From Spirochaetaceae bacterium UBA5556 (GTDB lineage Bacteria > Spirochaetota > Spirochaetia > Treponematales > Rectinemataceae), in assembly GCA_002425765.1 (NCBI GenBank), contig DIMW01000015.1, forward strand, positions 186,001 to 250,000: a stretch of DNA of 64,000 nt, read 5' to 3'. The position numbers and the translations under genes are program-made. The notes under the pieces were generated by a model. That model was not told where the DNA came from, ran no database searches, and was given only the letters and a program-made list of their open reading frames with translations. Shown here piece after piece: positions 34,288 through 43,255 of this stretch; position 1 is the first letter of the stretch, and each line of letters opens with the position of its first letter.

Positions 34288-35343
34288 ATGGGAAAACTGC
34301 GGAAGGTTTTGTTGAATCTGTCCGGTCTTGCTCTCATCTGCGTGCTGCTCGTGCTGAGCGGCTGCGGAGGCGGCGGGCAGTCCAAGACCCTGTACATTTT
34401 CAACTGGACGTATTATACGCCGGATTCGGTCATCCAGAAATTCGAGAAGGAATACGGCGTCAAGGTCGTCTACGATACCTTCGCGTCCAACGAGGAGATG
34501 TTCGCCAAGCTGAAAGCGGGCGGCGCGAACTATGACATCACGTTCCCCTCCGGCGACTATGTGTCGATCATGATCAAGGAAGGCATGCTCGAAAAGATCG
34601 ACAAGTCGAAGCTCAAGAACTTCGGGAATATCGACTCCAAGGTGCTCGAGCAGTGCGACTTCGACCCGGGAAACCAGTATTCCATACCCTATTATCTGGG
34701 AGCGGCCGGAGTGGCGGTCAACAAGACGAAGGTCCAGAACTACGACCACTCATGGTCTATCTTCGCGCGGAAAGATCTTGCGAACCACATGATCATGCTC
34801 GACGACATGCGTGAAGTGATGGGCGACGCGCTCAAGTATCTGGGTTATTCCGTGAACACGACCGACCAGAAGCAGATCGACGAGGCCCGCGACCTCATCA
34901 ACAACGTATGGAAGCCCAATCTCCTCAAGTTCGACGCGGAGGCCTTCGCCAAGAGCTTCGCGGCCGGGGAAGTCTGGGTAGCCCAGGGCTACGCGGAGTC
35001 GATCTTCGCCGAAGTCGACAAATCGAATTGGGGGACGGTCGATTTCTTCATTCCCAAGGAGGGTGGGCCGAGCTATCTCGATTCCATGGTCATCCTCAAG
35101 GGCTCCAAGAACAAGGACCTCGCGCTGAAATTCATCGATTTCATCCACAGGCCCGAAATCTACGCCGAATTCTGCGACTATTTCGGCTTTCCCTCTACGG
35201 CCAACGTTCCCGCCAGAGCGCTTAAGAAGGGAGAGTCCTGGTATCGTCCCGAGGACCTCGTAAACTGCGAGCTGAAGAAGGACGTAGGCGCGGACCTCGA
35301 AAAATACAATGCCGCGTGGCAGACCATCCGCGTAGGCAAGTGA
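34288..35343 (+). CDS. potD: Spermidine/putrescine-binding lipoprotein
   Basis: This 351-residue substrate-binding protein has a lipoprotein signal peptide ending in the lipobox LVLSGCGGG, so it is anchored to a membrane by its cysteine. The mature part begins KTLYIFNWTYYTPDSVIQKFEKEYG, the PotD pattern, and contains YDITFPSGDYVSIMIKEGMLE and IPYYLGAAGVAVNK. AAAGGAGG lies seven bases before ATG 34288. It completes the potABCD operon and is followed by a terminator. Ligand preference between spermidine and putrescine is not decided by the sequence. Confidence 0.95.
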   Translation: MGKLRKVLLNLSGLALICVLLVLSGCGGGGQSKTLYIFNWTYYTPDSVIQKFEKEYGVKVVYDTFASNEEMFAKLKAGGANYDITFPSGDYVSIMIKEGMLEKIDKSKLKNFGNIDSKVLEQCDFDPGNQYSIPYYLGAAGVAVNKTKVQNYDHSWSIFARKDLANHMIMLDDMREVMGDALKYLGYSVNTTDQKQIDEARDLINNVWKPNLLKFDAEAFAKSFAAGEVWVAQGYAESIFAEVDKSNWGTVDFFIPKEGGPSYLDSMVILKGSKNKDLALKFIDFIHRPEIYAEFCDYFGFPSTANVPARALKKGESWYRPEDLVNCELKKDVGADLEKYNAAWQTIRVGK

Positions 35344-35353
35344 GCGGGACAAT

Positions 35354-35389
35354 AAAAAGCTGCCGGCATTCCTCGCCGGCAGCTTTTTT
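35354..35389. terminator. Bidirectional terminator between potD and the rhodanese gene
   Basis: AAAAAGCTGCCGGC and GCCGGCAGCTTTTT flank a 7-base loop. Runs of A and T on both sides serve potD on plus and the rhodanese operon on minus. Confidence 0.9.
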
Positions 35390-35410
35390 AGCGCCGAATT
35401 TCGCGAATCT

Positions 35411-35689
35411 TCAATAGTTCGGCATGTCGTACAGGCCGCCCGCGTTGACGACCTTCGAGAATCCGAGCGATTTCAGTATTCTCGCCGCGTACGCCGAACG
35501 GGCCCCGGACGCGCAGTAGAGCACTACTGGCCTGTCCTTCTGGCCGATCTCATCCGCGCGCTGCGCGATTTCATTGACAGGAATGCAGATCGCGTTCGGA
35601 TAATGTTCTTCCTCGAATTCCTCTTCCGTCCTCACGTCGACGACGGCCGCGCCGTTGCCGATGAGTGCTTCAATTGGGTTGAGCGCCAT
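35411..35689 (-). CDS. Single-domain rhodanese-like sulfurtransferase
   Basis: This 92-residue protein is one rhodanese domain with VVDVRTEEEFEEEHYPNAICIPVNEI and the active-site loop VVLYCASGARSAYAA, where the cysteine is present. Such domains carry sulfur as a persulfide. It lies three bases after the CoA-disulfide-reductase-like gene, whose own rhodanese domain has lost the cysteine, so the two may work together. Confidence 0.92.
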   Translation of the reverse strand: MALNPIEALIGNGAAVVDVRTEEEFEEEHYPNAICIPVNEIAQRADEIGQKDRPVVLYCASGARSAYAARILKSLGFSKVVNAGGLYDMPNY

Positions 35690-35692
35690 GAT

Positions 35693-37354
35693 TCATTCTC
35701 CCTCTTCAATTATATCCTGAGCTTCCTTTATAAGCTTCAAGCTCGTGTAGCCGCCAGTGATATAGCGGACCTGATCCCTGGAATTCTGAACAAGCTGCCG
35801 GTAGGCGAGGTGTCCCTCAAATCCAGCCTTGGAGACGATGAGTGTCTGTCCTCGCGGGACGTCCTCCATCCTGTCGCGAAGCTCGTCGAGGGGGATGTGG
35901 ACGCTGCCTCTGATGTGGCCGCTCAGGTATTCGGCGTAGGTGCGCACATCGAGGACGGTCGCCGCGCCCTGCAGGATGAGCGGCATGGCTTCCTGGACGG
36001 TGGCAAACTTAGAGAAGTCCCGCATGTCGTTGAGCGCGGCGAAGGTCGCCATCTGCATCGGATCGTTCGCGCTGGAGTAGGGTGGGGCATAGGCCAAGTC
36101 GAGCTCGGCGATATCCTCAAGTGAGAGCCCTGCGTGCACCGCGACCGCGAGCACGTCTATGCGCTTCTCCACTCCTTCCTTTCCAAAGGCCTGCGCCCCC
36201 AGAACTTTGCCGTCTGCCTTTCCATAGACTATTTTGAGGCTCAAATCTTCGGACCCGGGGTAGTAGGTCGCGTGGTGCGCCTTGTGGATGGTGACGGCCC
36301 GGGCCTCGATGCCGGCCACCCTTGCCGCCTTCTCCGAGAGCCCGGTCATCGAGAAGGTGTACTCCATCACCTTTACCACGGAAGTTCCCAGCGCCCCGGA
36401 GTATTTCATCGAGCCGCCGAGGGCGTTCGTGGCCGCGATGCGCCCTTGGCGGTTCGCGGGCCCCGCGAGCGGGACTCGCACTTTCGCGCCGTCGGGCAGG
36501 CGTACGACCTCGACCATGTCGCCTGCGGCATAGATGTCCGGGTCGCTTGTCCTCAGCTCCTCGTCGACGGCGAGGCCGTTCGCGGAGCCTATCGCGAGGT
36601 CCGCCTGTCTCGCCAGATCGAGATTCGGGCGGACGCCGACGGAAAGCAAAACGAGGTCCGCGGGAATCGTGCGGCCGTCGCTGAGCGTCGCCGCGCGGCC
36701 CTTCCAGTCTATGCTTACGACGGATTTGCCCGTGATAGTCCTTACTCCGTGCTCCGCGAGCGCCTGGGCGATCTGCGCGCCGAATTCCGGGTCGGCGGGC
36801 GGCATCACCTGATCCAGGAGCTCCACCACGGTGGTCGATATCCCGCGCTTGTTGAAGGCTTCGGCGGCTTCGAGGCCTATGAAGCCTCCGCCCACGACGA
36901 CCGCCGACCCGGGGTTGTATTCTTTTATGAACGCCTCGATCCTGTCCGTGTCGGGGATGGTCCAAAGATTGAATACATTGGGACTGTCCAGCCCTTCGAT
37001 CTGGGGCCTGATGGGGCTTCCTCCCAGGGCGAGGATGAGTTTGTCATAGGGAACCACGGATTCGCCATCTTCACCCCTCACACGCACTTGTTTATTTTGC
37101 CTGTCTATGCCGACAGCCTCGGTATTGAGCATGACATTGACCCTGTATCGTGCAAAGAAGCCCTCTGCCGTCTGAAGGATGAGGCGTCCCCTTTTCTGTA
37201 TGTCCCCGGAGATTCGGTAGGGCAGTCCGCAGTTCGCGAAGGATACATAAGGCCCTTTCTCGAGGATGGTAATTTCGGCATTCTCGTCGATCCGGCGGGC
37301 CCGGGCCGCCGCGGTCGCTCCCGCCGCGACGCCTCCGATTATCACAAGCTTCAT
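35693..37354 (-). CDS. CoA-disulfide reductase-like flavoprotein with C-terminal rhodanese domain
   Basis: This 553-residue pyridine nucleotide-disulfide oxidoreductase has FAD motif IIGGVAAGATAAARARR, the single redox cysteine of CoA-disulfide reductases/NADH oxidases in SFANCGLPYRISG, the NAD(P)H motif VVVGGGFIGLEAAEAF and YAAGDMVEV. Residues ~460-553 form a rhodanese domain (VLDVRTYAEYLSGHIRGSVHIP), but the active-site loop reads IVSKAGFEGH, with Ser where Cys is expected. It probably reduces CoA disulfide, polysulfide or persulfides with NAD(P)H. ATG 37354 has GGAGG five bases upstream and a near-perfect promoter before it. Confidence 0.9.
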   Translation of the reverse strand: MKLVIIGGVAAGATAAARARRIDENAEITILEKGPYVSFANCGLPYRISGDIQKRGRLILQTAEGFFARYRVNVMLNTEAVGIDRQNKQVRVRGEDGESVVPYDKLILALGGSPIRPQIEGLDSPNVFNLWTIPDTDRIEAFIKEYNPGSAVVVGGGFIGLEAAEAFNKRGISTTVVELLDQVMPPADPEFGAQIAQALAEHGVRTITGKSVVSIDWKGRAATLSDGRTIPADLVLLSVGVRPNLDLARQADLAIGSANGLAVDEELRTSDPDIYAAGDMVEVVRLPDGAKVRVPLAGPANRQGRIAATNALGGSMKYSGALGTSVVKVMEYTFSMTGLSEKAARVAGIEARAVTIHKAHHATYYPGSEDLSLKIVYGKADGKVLGAQAFGKEGVEKRIDVLAVAVHAGLSLEDIAELDLAYAPPYSSANDPMQMATFAALNDMRDFSKFATVQEAMPLILQGAATVLDVRTYAEYLSGHIRGSVHIPLDELRDRMEDVPRGQTLIVSKAGFEGHLAYRQLVQNSRDQVRYITGGYTSLKLIKEAQDIIEEGE

Positions 37355-37376
37355 CATCACCTCCAATATATAATAA

Positions 37377-37405
37377 ATTATATATAAATATTATTATATA
37401 GTCAA
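37377..37405 (-). promoter_or_regulatory. Strong promoter of the CoA-disulfide-reductase/rhodanese operon
   Basis: TTGACT (37405-37400), exactly 17 bases, then TATAAT (37382-37377) on the minus strand. The spacer and leader are almost pure A/T, so the gene is probably highly expressed. Confidence 0.75.
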
Positions 37406-37474
37406 GGCCGAATATCCGTAGTACCAGAACGCAGACAGATTGTTATCTTTTCGACACTGGGGTACAACAGACAC

Positions 37475-38680
37475 ATGCATGACGTGTTCTCAGGACGATC
37501 CGTGGCCGGTGAGGCGGAACCGAACGAGCTCGCCAGGATTCGCGAACGGATTTTAGGCGACGGAAGGCCTCTCAAGGATTTATCCCAGAGCAATCCCACG
37601 AGGGTCGGGCTTTCCCGGGCTCCGGAACTCTTTTCGCTGGGAAATCCGGAGAACGCGATCTACGCTCCCGAACCGAAAGGCCTTCTTCATGCCCGGACAG
37701 CGCTTTCAGATCACCTCGCCCGAGAACAGAGGAAAACATCTCCCGAGAATCTGTTTCTGTGCGCCTCCACCTCGGAGGGATACTCATGGCTTTTCAAGCT
37801 TCTGTGCGACGCCGGCGATGCCGTGCTCATCCCCAAGCCGGGCTATCCCCTGTTCGAGCACCTCGCGGCGCTCGAACAGGTTCGCACCCTGGCGTATCCG
37901 CTCGAATACGCGCATGCTTCGGGCTGGCACATCGATGTGGCCGCGATGGAATTGATGCTCGCCTCTGGATATGGCGAGAGGATTAAGGCGCTCATCGTCA
38001 TCAACCCCAACAATCCCACCGGCTCTTACATTCGGAAACGGGAGAGAGGCGCCATCCTTGCGCTGTGCGAGCGATACAGCCTCGCGCTCGTCGCCGACGA
38101 GGTGTTTTTCGATTTTCCTCTGAGCGAGGATGTGGAGCGGTACAGCTTTATCGGCGAAGACCGCGTGCTCACCTTCGTGCTCGACGGGCTCTCGAAGCGT
38201 CTGGGCATGCCCCAGATGAAGCTTGGATGGATAGCCGTCTCAGGTCCCGTGCTGGAAGTAGCGCGCGCGAAGAAGAGGCTTGAGCTCATCGCCGACACCT
38301 TCCTTTCGGCGGGGACGCCCGTCATGAATGCGCTGCCGGCCCTTCTCGCCGGGGAATCGGTATTCTTGCACGGGCTTCTGGTGCGGATACGGGAGAATTA
38401 CTCGATATACCGCGGCATACTGGAAGGGCCGGGGAGCCCTCACCGGGTCCTCGCGTGCCAGGGAGGCTGGACCGCGCTGATCGAGAGCCCCGCGTTCCTC
38501 AAAGAAGAGAGAATCGCGGAGCTTCTGCTCAGACAGAAGGGCATTTCGGCGCAACCGGGTTTTTTCTTCGACATCGAGCGTGGCGCCCATTTCGCATTCA
38601 GCCTCATCCTCCCCCAGGAGCAGGCCGCCGCATGGTGCAAAGAGTACAGAGAGCTGTTCGATACCCTCCAGACACAATGA
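37475..38680 (+). CDS. PLP-dependent class I/II aminotransferase
   Basis: This 401-residue enzyme has the fold-type I pattern: an aromatic/Gly PLP stretch (CASTSEGYSWLFKLL), PGYPLFEH, NPNNPTGSY, DEVFFDFP, and the PLP lysine in LDGLSKRLGMPQMKLGW. It resembles aspartate/alanine-type aminotransferases, but the substrate cannot be read from the sequence. It is divergent from the flavoprotein gene and 41 bases upstream of folD. Confidence 0.88.
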   Translation: MHDVFSGRSVAGEAEPNELARIRERILGDGRPLKDLSQSNPTRVGLSRAPELFSLGNPENAIYAPEPKGLLHARTALSDHLAREQRKTSPENLFLCASTSEGYSWLFKLLCDAGDAVLIPKPGYPLFEHLAALEQVRTLAYPLEYAHASGWHIDVAAMELMLASGYGERIKALIVINPNNPTGSYIRKRERGAILALCERYSLALVADEVFFDFPLSEDVERYSFIGEDRVLTFVLDGLSKRLGMPQMKLGWIAVSGPVLEVARAKKRLELIADTFLSAGTPVMNALPALLAGESVFLHGLLVRIRENYSIYRGILEGPGSPHRVLACQGGWTALIESPAFLKEERIAELLLRQKGISAQPGFFFDIERGAHFAFSLILPQEQAAAWCKEYRELFDTLQTQ

Positions 38681-38721
38681 CGAAGAATGAGAAATATAGT
38701 ATCTTTTTGCAGGGAGGAGTT

Positions 38722-39606
38722 ATGTCCGCAATCCTGATCGATGGTAAGAAAATAGCTGAAGACATTCGGAGCGAACTGGCAGAGAAAGTCGCGTCGCTTC
38801 GAGGAAAGGGTGTGAGACCCGGCCTCGCCGTCATTCTCGTAGGTGATAACCCTGCGTCGGTGTCGTATGTGACCGGCAAGGAAAAAGCGTGTGCGGAGAT
38901 CGGCATTCAGAGCTTTGAGACCCGCTTTCCGGAGGACGTCGCCGAAGCCTCGCTCCTCGAAAAGATAGCGGAGTGCAACCGCGACCCCTTTGTGCATGGC
39001 ATTCTTGTGCAGCTTCCCCTTCCGCGGCACATCGATGAGCGCCGTGTGATCAGCGCGATTGACCCCACCAAGGATATCGACGGGTTTACGCCCATCAATC
39101 TAGGGAGAATGCTCCTCGAAGAACCCTGTTATATCCCCTGTACGCCGCGCGGCATCATCGAACTTTTGAAACGGAGCGCGGTCCCCACCGATGGCGCGCA
39201 CGCGGTGGTCGTCGGCCGCTCGAACATCGTCGGGAAGCCGCTTGCGAACCTCCTCATCCGCAAGTCCGTCAACGCGACGGTCACCATATGCCACACGGGA
39301 ACGGAGAGCCTCGCAGCGCACGTCAGGGCAGCGGACATAGTAATCGCCTGCGCGGGGAAGCCCGGTCTGGTCTCGGTCGACATGATTAAATCGGGCGCCT
39401 GCGTGATCGATGTCGGAGTCAACCGGGTTCCCGATCCCACGAAAAAGAAAGGGTACCGGCTCTGTGGCGACGTCGATTTCGAAGGGGCCTCAAAAATAGC
39501 GGGGTGGATTACCCCTGTCCCCGGCGGAGTGGGCCCTATGACCATCGCCATGCTGCTCTCCAACACTGTCGATGCGGCATCGCGGATTTCCGGTGTTCAA
39601 CTGTGA
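38722..39606 (+). CDS. folD: Methylene-THF dehydrogenase / methenyl-THF cyclohydrolase
   Basis: This 294-residue bifunctional enzyme interconverts methylene-, methenyl- and formyl-tetrahydrofolate. It shows SYVTGKEKACAEIGI with the catalytic lysine, GILVQLPLPRHID, PTKDIDGFTPINLG, VVGRSNIVGKPLANLL (NADP site), DVGVNRV and TPVPGGVGPMTIAMLL. The ATG at 38722 has GGGAGGAG upstream; a longer in-frame opening within the aminotransferase gene is not used. folE2 follows directly. Confidence 0.96.
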   Translation: MSAILIDGKKIAEDIRSELAEKVASLRGKGVRPGLAVILVGDNPASVSYVTGKEKACAEIGIQSFETRFPEDVAEASLLEKIAECNRDPFVHGILVQLPLPRHIDERRVISAIDPTKDIDGFTPINLGRMLLEEPCYIPCTPRGIIELLKRSAVPTDGAHAVVVGRSNIVGKPLANLLIRKSVNATVTICHTGTESLAAHVRAADIVIACAGKPGLVSVDMIKSGACVIDVGVNRVPDPTKKKGYRLCGDVDFEGASKIAGWITPVPGGVGPMTIAMLLSNTVDAASRISGVQL

Positions 39607-39614
39607 TGTAGACT

Positions 39615-40445
39615 ATGGTCGATGTTCAGTCATTCCAGGATGATCGCCACATAGCGATCCAGAAGGTGGGCGTCAAGGGCCTGCGGTATCCGATAACGCT
39701 CCTCGACAGGAGCGAGAAGTATGAGCACACGACGGCGCTCGTAAACCTGTTCGCGGACCTGCCGCACGAGTTCAAGGGAACGCACATGAGCAGGTTCATC
39801 GAGGTGTTCGAGGAATATCGGCAGGACCTGTCCATGCCCAATGTGCTCAGAATGTTGAAGAAGATCAGAATCGGGCTCGATGCGCAGACGGCATATACGG
39901 ACATTCACTTTCCATATTTCATAAAGAAGGCGGCGCCAGTCTCGGGCCAGACCGCGATTATGAGCTACGACTGTTTTTACGAGGCGAGCAGTTCGGAGAA
40001 GGGACACCGTTTTATCGCCGGTGTCACGGTGCCGGTACAGACGGTCTGCCCCTGCTCCAAGGCCATATCGGATGGTGGCGCCCACAATCAGCGGGGCCTC
40101 GTGACGCTTCAGGTCTCTCTGGGCCCGTTTTTCTGGTTCGAGGATCTGATCCGCATCGTCGAAGACTCGGGCTCGAGCGAGCTGTTCACGCTCTTGAAGC
40201 GGGAGGATGAAAAATTTATCACCGAAAAGGCATACAGTCAGCCGCGCTTTGTCGAAGATGTGGTCCGAGAAGTGTATTCAAAAGTGGATTCCCTGCATCG
40301 TTTTCCATGGTTTTCTGTGGAAGCGGAAAACTATGAGAGCATTCACAACCACTCCGCCTACGCGTATGTCGAAAAGAGCGAGCGCTCCAAAATCGAGCCG
40401 GTCAACGGGGACCTTGGAAAATTCGATACACTCGGGCCGGTGTAA
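39615..40445 (+). CDS. folE2: GTP cyclohydrolase IB (FolE2)
   Basis: This 276-residue enzyme opens GTP to dihydroneopterin triphosphate, the first step to folate and to queuosine (with queD at 49125). Motifs include HEFKGTHMSRF, the VPVQTVCPCSKAIS cysteine, GAHNQRG and AENYESIHNHSAYAY, all typical of the IB type, which tolerates metals other than zinc. It lies eight bases after folD. No FolE (IA) copy is in the window. Confidence 0.95.
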   Translation: MVDVQSFQDDRHIAIQKVGVKGLRYPITLLDRSEKYEHTTALVNLFADLPHEFKGTHMSRFIEVFEEYRQDLSMPNVLRMLKKIRIGLDAQTAYTDIHFPYFIKKAAPVSGQTAIMSYDCFYEASSSEKGHRFIAGVTVPVQTVCPCSKAISDGGAHNQRGLVTLQVSLGPFFWFEDLIRIVEDSGSSELFTLLKREDEKFITEKAYSQPRFVEDVVREVYSKVDSLHRFPWFSVEAENYESIHNHSAYAYVEKSERSKIEPVNGDLGKFDTLGPV

Positions 40446-40509
40446 CTCAAGCGGGGTTGTCGTGTTTGAAGCTTGCGTGGGCGCATTTTTTAGATAAAAG
40501 AGGAATGAT

Positions 40510-40866
40510 ATGGAGAACAATTATCCAGTTGATCCCAAAAATCTCAGTGAGCAGGGGACAAAGGGCGTTATGTCGACGGCCGCCGGTCTCGGCATGCTGG
40601 GAGTCAATGCTCTGCTCGGCGTCCCCGTGGTCGGAACGGTTATTTCGGCAGGACTTCTGACCCTGGGGGCGATAGGTCTTTTGGGAAAGACGAAGACCGA
40701 TAAGACCTCTGGAACCGTCTTGGCCATAGCGGGTGTCGCCGGGCTTACCACCTTATTCATCCCTGGAGTCGCGCATTCAATTTTATCGCTTGGGGGAATA
40801 GGCCTCTTGGGATATGGGATTTTCAATCTCTTCGGCTTTTTGAAAGGCCTGAATAGGAAGAAATGA
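40510..40866 (+). CDS. Small glycine-rich membrane protein of unknown function
   Basis: This 118-residue protein has three glycine-rich hydrophobic stretches (AAGLGMLGVNALLGVPVVGTVISAG and two more), likely membrane helices, between a polar N-terminus and a basic C-terminus ending LNRKK. No enzyme motif is visible. GAGGA lies five bases before the ATG, and its stop overlaps the miaB start by four bases, so it is a translated gene. I do not recognise the family. Confidence 0.7.
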   Translation: MENNYPVDPKNLSEQGTKGVMSTAAGLGMLGVNALLGVPVVGTVISAGLLTLGAIGLLGKTKTDKTSGTVLAIAGVAGLTTLFIPGVAHSILSLGGIGLLGYGIFNLFGFLKGLNRKK

Positions 40867-42236
40867 AGAAATACCACATAGAGACCTATGGATGCGAAAT
40901 GAACAAAGCGGAATCGGCGGCGATGGAGACAACCCTGCGCGAGCATGGCTGGGAGCGCTCCTCGGAAGCCGACGCCCAGCTTGTGCTGCTGAATACCTGT
41001 ACGGTGAGAACAACCGCTGAGAATCGTGCGTGGAACCGGATACACCAGCTTTCCGCTCGAAAGAAAGATCGCGCGTTTGTGCTCGCGGTCGTCGGATGCA
41101 TGGTCGAACAGCATAAAGGAACCATTCAGAAAAAGGCTCCGGGCGTGGACTATGTGCTCGGCACCTTTCAAAAGCAATCGTTCGGGCTTATGCTCGATGT
41201 AATTTCCAAGGGCCAGAAGATTGAGGCGCTTGAAGAGGAGCCTGAGTATGTGTTTGATGCGAACCACCATGAACCAGGGGCTTTCCGGTCTTTTATTCCA
41301 ATAATGCATGGGTGCAACAACTTCTGCTCTTACTGCATCGTGCCCTATGTTCGGGGGAAGGAAGTTTCGCGCAATCCGGCGGACATTCTCCGTGAGATTG
41401 ATCGGCTTGAGGATATCGGGGTCAGAGAGATTACTCTCTTGGGGCAGAATGTCAACTCTTATCGCTGGGAGGCGGATGGTGTGGCGCTGAATTTCCCCGG
41501 GCTTCTGAGGATGATGGCGGCGCATCTGGATGCCAGACACGCGGCTGCTCTGGTGGAGTCCGCGAACCCGGCGCGGTCCGGTCCGAGGCAATCCGACGGG
41601 CGCATCGGGTGGATACGGTTCTTGACGAGCCATCCCAAGGATTTATCCAGTGAACTTGTTGAGGTCATCGCGGACAATCCCATATTCTGCCGCCATATAC
41701 ACCTGCCCTTCCAATCGGGCTCGAATGCGGTGCTCAAGGCGATGAACCGCAGATACACCCGGGAAGGCTACCTCTCTCTCGTCGAAAAACTTAGAAGAGC
41801 AATGCCGGAATTGACGCTTTCCACCGACATTCTTGTCGGATTCCCTGGCGAGACCGAGGAGGACTTTGAACAGACGCTCGATCTGATGCGTCAGGTCCAT
41901 TTTTCGTACGCTTTCATGTACCACTTTAATACGAGAGACGGCACGCCGGCGGCGGGGATGTCGAATAAGATACCCGACAGAGTGAAGAAGGAGAGGCTTG
42001 CGCGCGTCATCGCCCTTCAGAAAGAGATAAGCACCTCGCTCATGGCGGAGCGTATCGGTCAGAGCGATGAAGTCCTCATAGAGGGCGTTTCCAGGCGCTC
42101 ATCCGAAGAAGTGCTGGCGCGAACCACCCGCGACGAAATGGTGGTCTTTGCCGCATCGCAGCGGAGAATAGGGCGATTTGCCCGGGTTCGGCTGCTTTCA
42201 GTCGCAGGGAACACGTTTAGAGGCGAGGAAGTGTGA
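40863..42236 (+). CDS. miaB: tRNA methylthiotransferase MiaB
   Basis: This 457-residue radical SAM enzyme adds a methylthio group to isopentenyl-adenosine 37 in tRNA. The N-terminal domain has three cluster cysteines (YGCEMN, NTCTVR, VVGCMVE), the radical SAM core has HGCNNFCSYCIVPYVRG, and a TRAM domain ends the protein (~390-457). About 24 extra residues, rich in Ala, Ser and Pro, are inserted between LLRMMAAHLD and IRFLTSHP. Starts and stops overlap both neighbours by four bases. Confidence 0.95.
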   Translation: MKKYHIETYGCEMNKAESAAMETTLREHGWERSSEADAQLVLLNTCTVRTTAENRAWNRIHQLSARKKDRAFVLAVVGCMVEQHKGTIQKKAPGVDYVLGTFQKQSFGLMLDVISKGQKIEALEEEPEYVFDANHHEPGAFRSFIPIMHGCNNFCSYCIVPYVRGKEVSRNPADILREIDRLEDIGVREITLLGQNVNSYRWEADGVALNFPGLLRMMAAHLDARHAAALVESANPARSGPRQSDGRIGWIRFLTSHPKDLSSELVEVIADNPIFCRHIHLPFQSGSNAVLKAMNRRYTREGYLSLVEKLRRAMPELTLSTDILVGFPGETEEDFEQTLDLMRQVHFSYAFMYHFNTRDGTPAAGMSNKIPDRVKKERLARVIALQKEISTSLMAERIGQSDEVLIEGVSRRSSEEVLARTTRDEMVVFAASQRRIGRFARVRLLSVAGNTFRGEEV

Positions 42237-43255
42237 GTAAGGGGAGAAAGGGAAACCCCCAAAGGACGAGGCATTCCCTCAGCGTCGTCTTTCTTGTCTT
42301 GGTTCTTCTGGTGGGACTGCGTGCACCCCTCGCGTGGGGCCAGACGTACAAGAACTTAGCTCAGGCCCGTCAGGCTGCCGCGAATGCGAAAAGCCAGGAT
42401 GCACTGAATACCGTATTGCTCTCAGCTCTTTCGCAGCTCTCGGTTCGGGACGGTATAGCGCTGTGCGAAGAGTATGAATCGAAGGTGAATCCGGCATCCA
42501 GAGCCGAACTGCGGAGTACGATTGGAGGCCTGTATCTTCTTTTGGGCCAAACGGAAGACGCCGCGAAGTGGTACGCAAAGGCCGCCTCCCTGGACTCAGA
42601 ATATGTCATGCAAGCTATACGGCTCTCCATCGCCATTGGTGATCAAAAAACCACGCTGCAGCTTCTGAAAAACGAGACGCTTTCCGAGGAATCGAGAATC
42701 ATGCTCGACGTGTGGCTTTCTCTATATGACAACGACTATTCATCCGCCTCTATAAAGGCAAAAGACGCGCTTGTCCGTGTGTCGGACAGACGGGTTCGGC
42801 GCGAACTTCTCTTTTTGCAGTACGTCGCAGATTTCGGTCAATTCGGGACTTCGCGTTCAACTTTGACGAAGGACTTCCCTGGCTCCATTGAGTCGGATTT
42901 GGTGACGGGGAAGGCGGTTCCCTCCTCATGGTTCGTTCTCTCGCTTGGACTCTCGTGGTTCGGCAGTCCGGCGCTTCTGTCCGATTTTCAAAAAAAGAGT
43001 TCGCCGCCGCCCGAGGAACATAAGAGCAGCGACGCTACCCAATGGCTGCAGGTCGGCTACTTTTCCTCTAAAGAGAATGCCGAACACTTATCCAAGACTC
43101 TGACCTCGAAGAATTTCCAGACTAGAATCGCCGAATTAAAGAATGCGAATGGCGATCTGCGGTGGGCCGTCCATGTAGCCGCGAGAGAAGATTGGCAAAA
43201 AACCCAATCTCTACTCAAAGATCAGGGATACGAGTCTTACCTCGTGAGCCCCTAG
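42233..43255 (+). CDS. Secreted SPOR-domain protein with TPR-like repeats
   Basis: This 340-residue protein starts at GTG 42233, overlapping miaB by four bases. A basic N-terminus and hydrophobic stretch to residue ~38 (APLAWGQ) form a signal peptide or anchor. Helical repeats of TPR type follow (LGQTEDAAKWYAKAASLDSEY). The last ~75 residues match a SPOR peptidoglycan-binding domain (WLQVGYFSSKENAEHLSKTL, GYESYLVSP). SPOR domains bind denuded glycans at septa, so a division or envelope role is likely. Its stop overlaps the stop of the converging gene in CTAG. Confidence 0.8.
   Translation: MSKGRKGNPQRTRHSLSVVFLVLVLLVGLRAPLAWGQTYKNLAQARQAAANAKSQDALNTVLLSALSQLSVRDGIALCEEYESKVNPASRAELRSTIGGLYLLLGQTEDAAKWYAKAASLDSEYVMQAIRLSIAIGDQKTTLQLLKNETLSEESRIMLDVWLSLYDNDYSSASIKAKDALVRVSDRRVRRELLFLQYVADFGQFGTSRSTLTKDFPGSIESDLVTGKAVPSSWFVLSLGLSWFGSPALLSDFQKKSSPPPEEHKSSDATQWLQVGYFSSKENAEHLSKTLTSKNFQTRIAELKNANGDLRWAVHVAAREDWQKTQSLLKDQGYESYLVSP

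Noticed and set aside
36117..37387. Long frames opposite and beside the CoA-disulfide-reductase-like gene (up to 417 codons)
   Set aside because: They are composition-driven shadows in GC-rich DNA; the minus-strand flavoprotein has intact motifs throughout.
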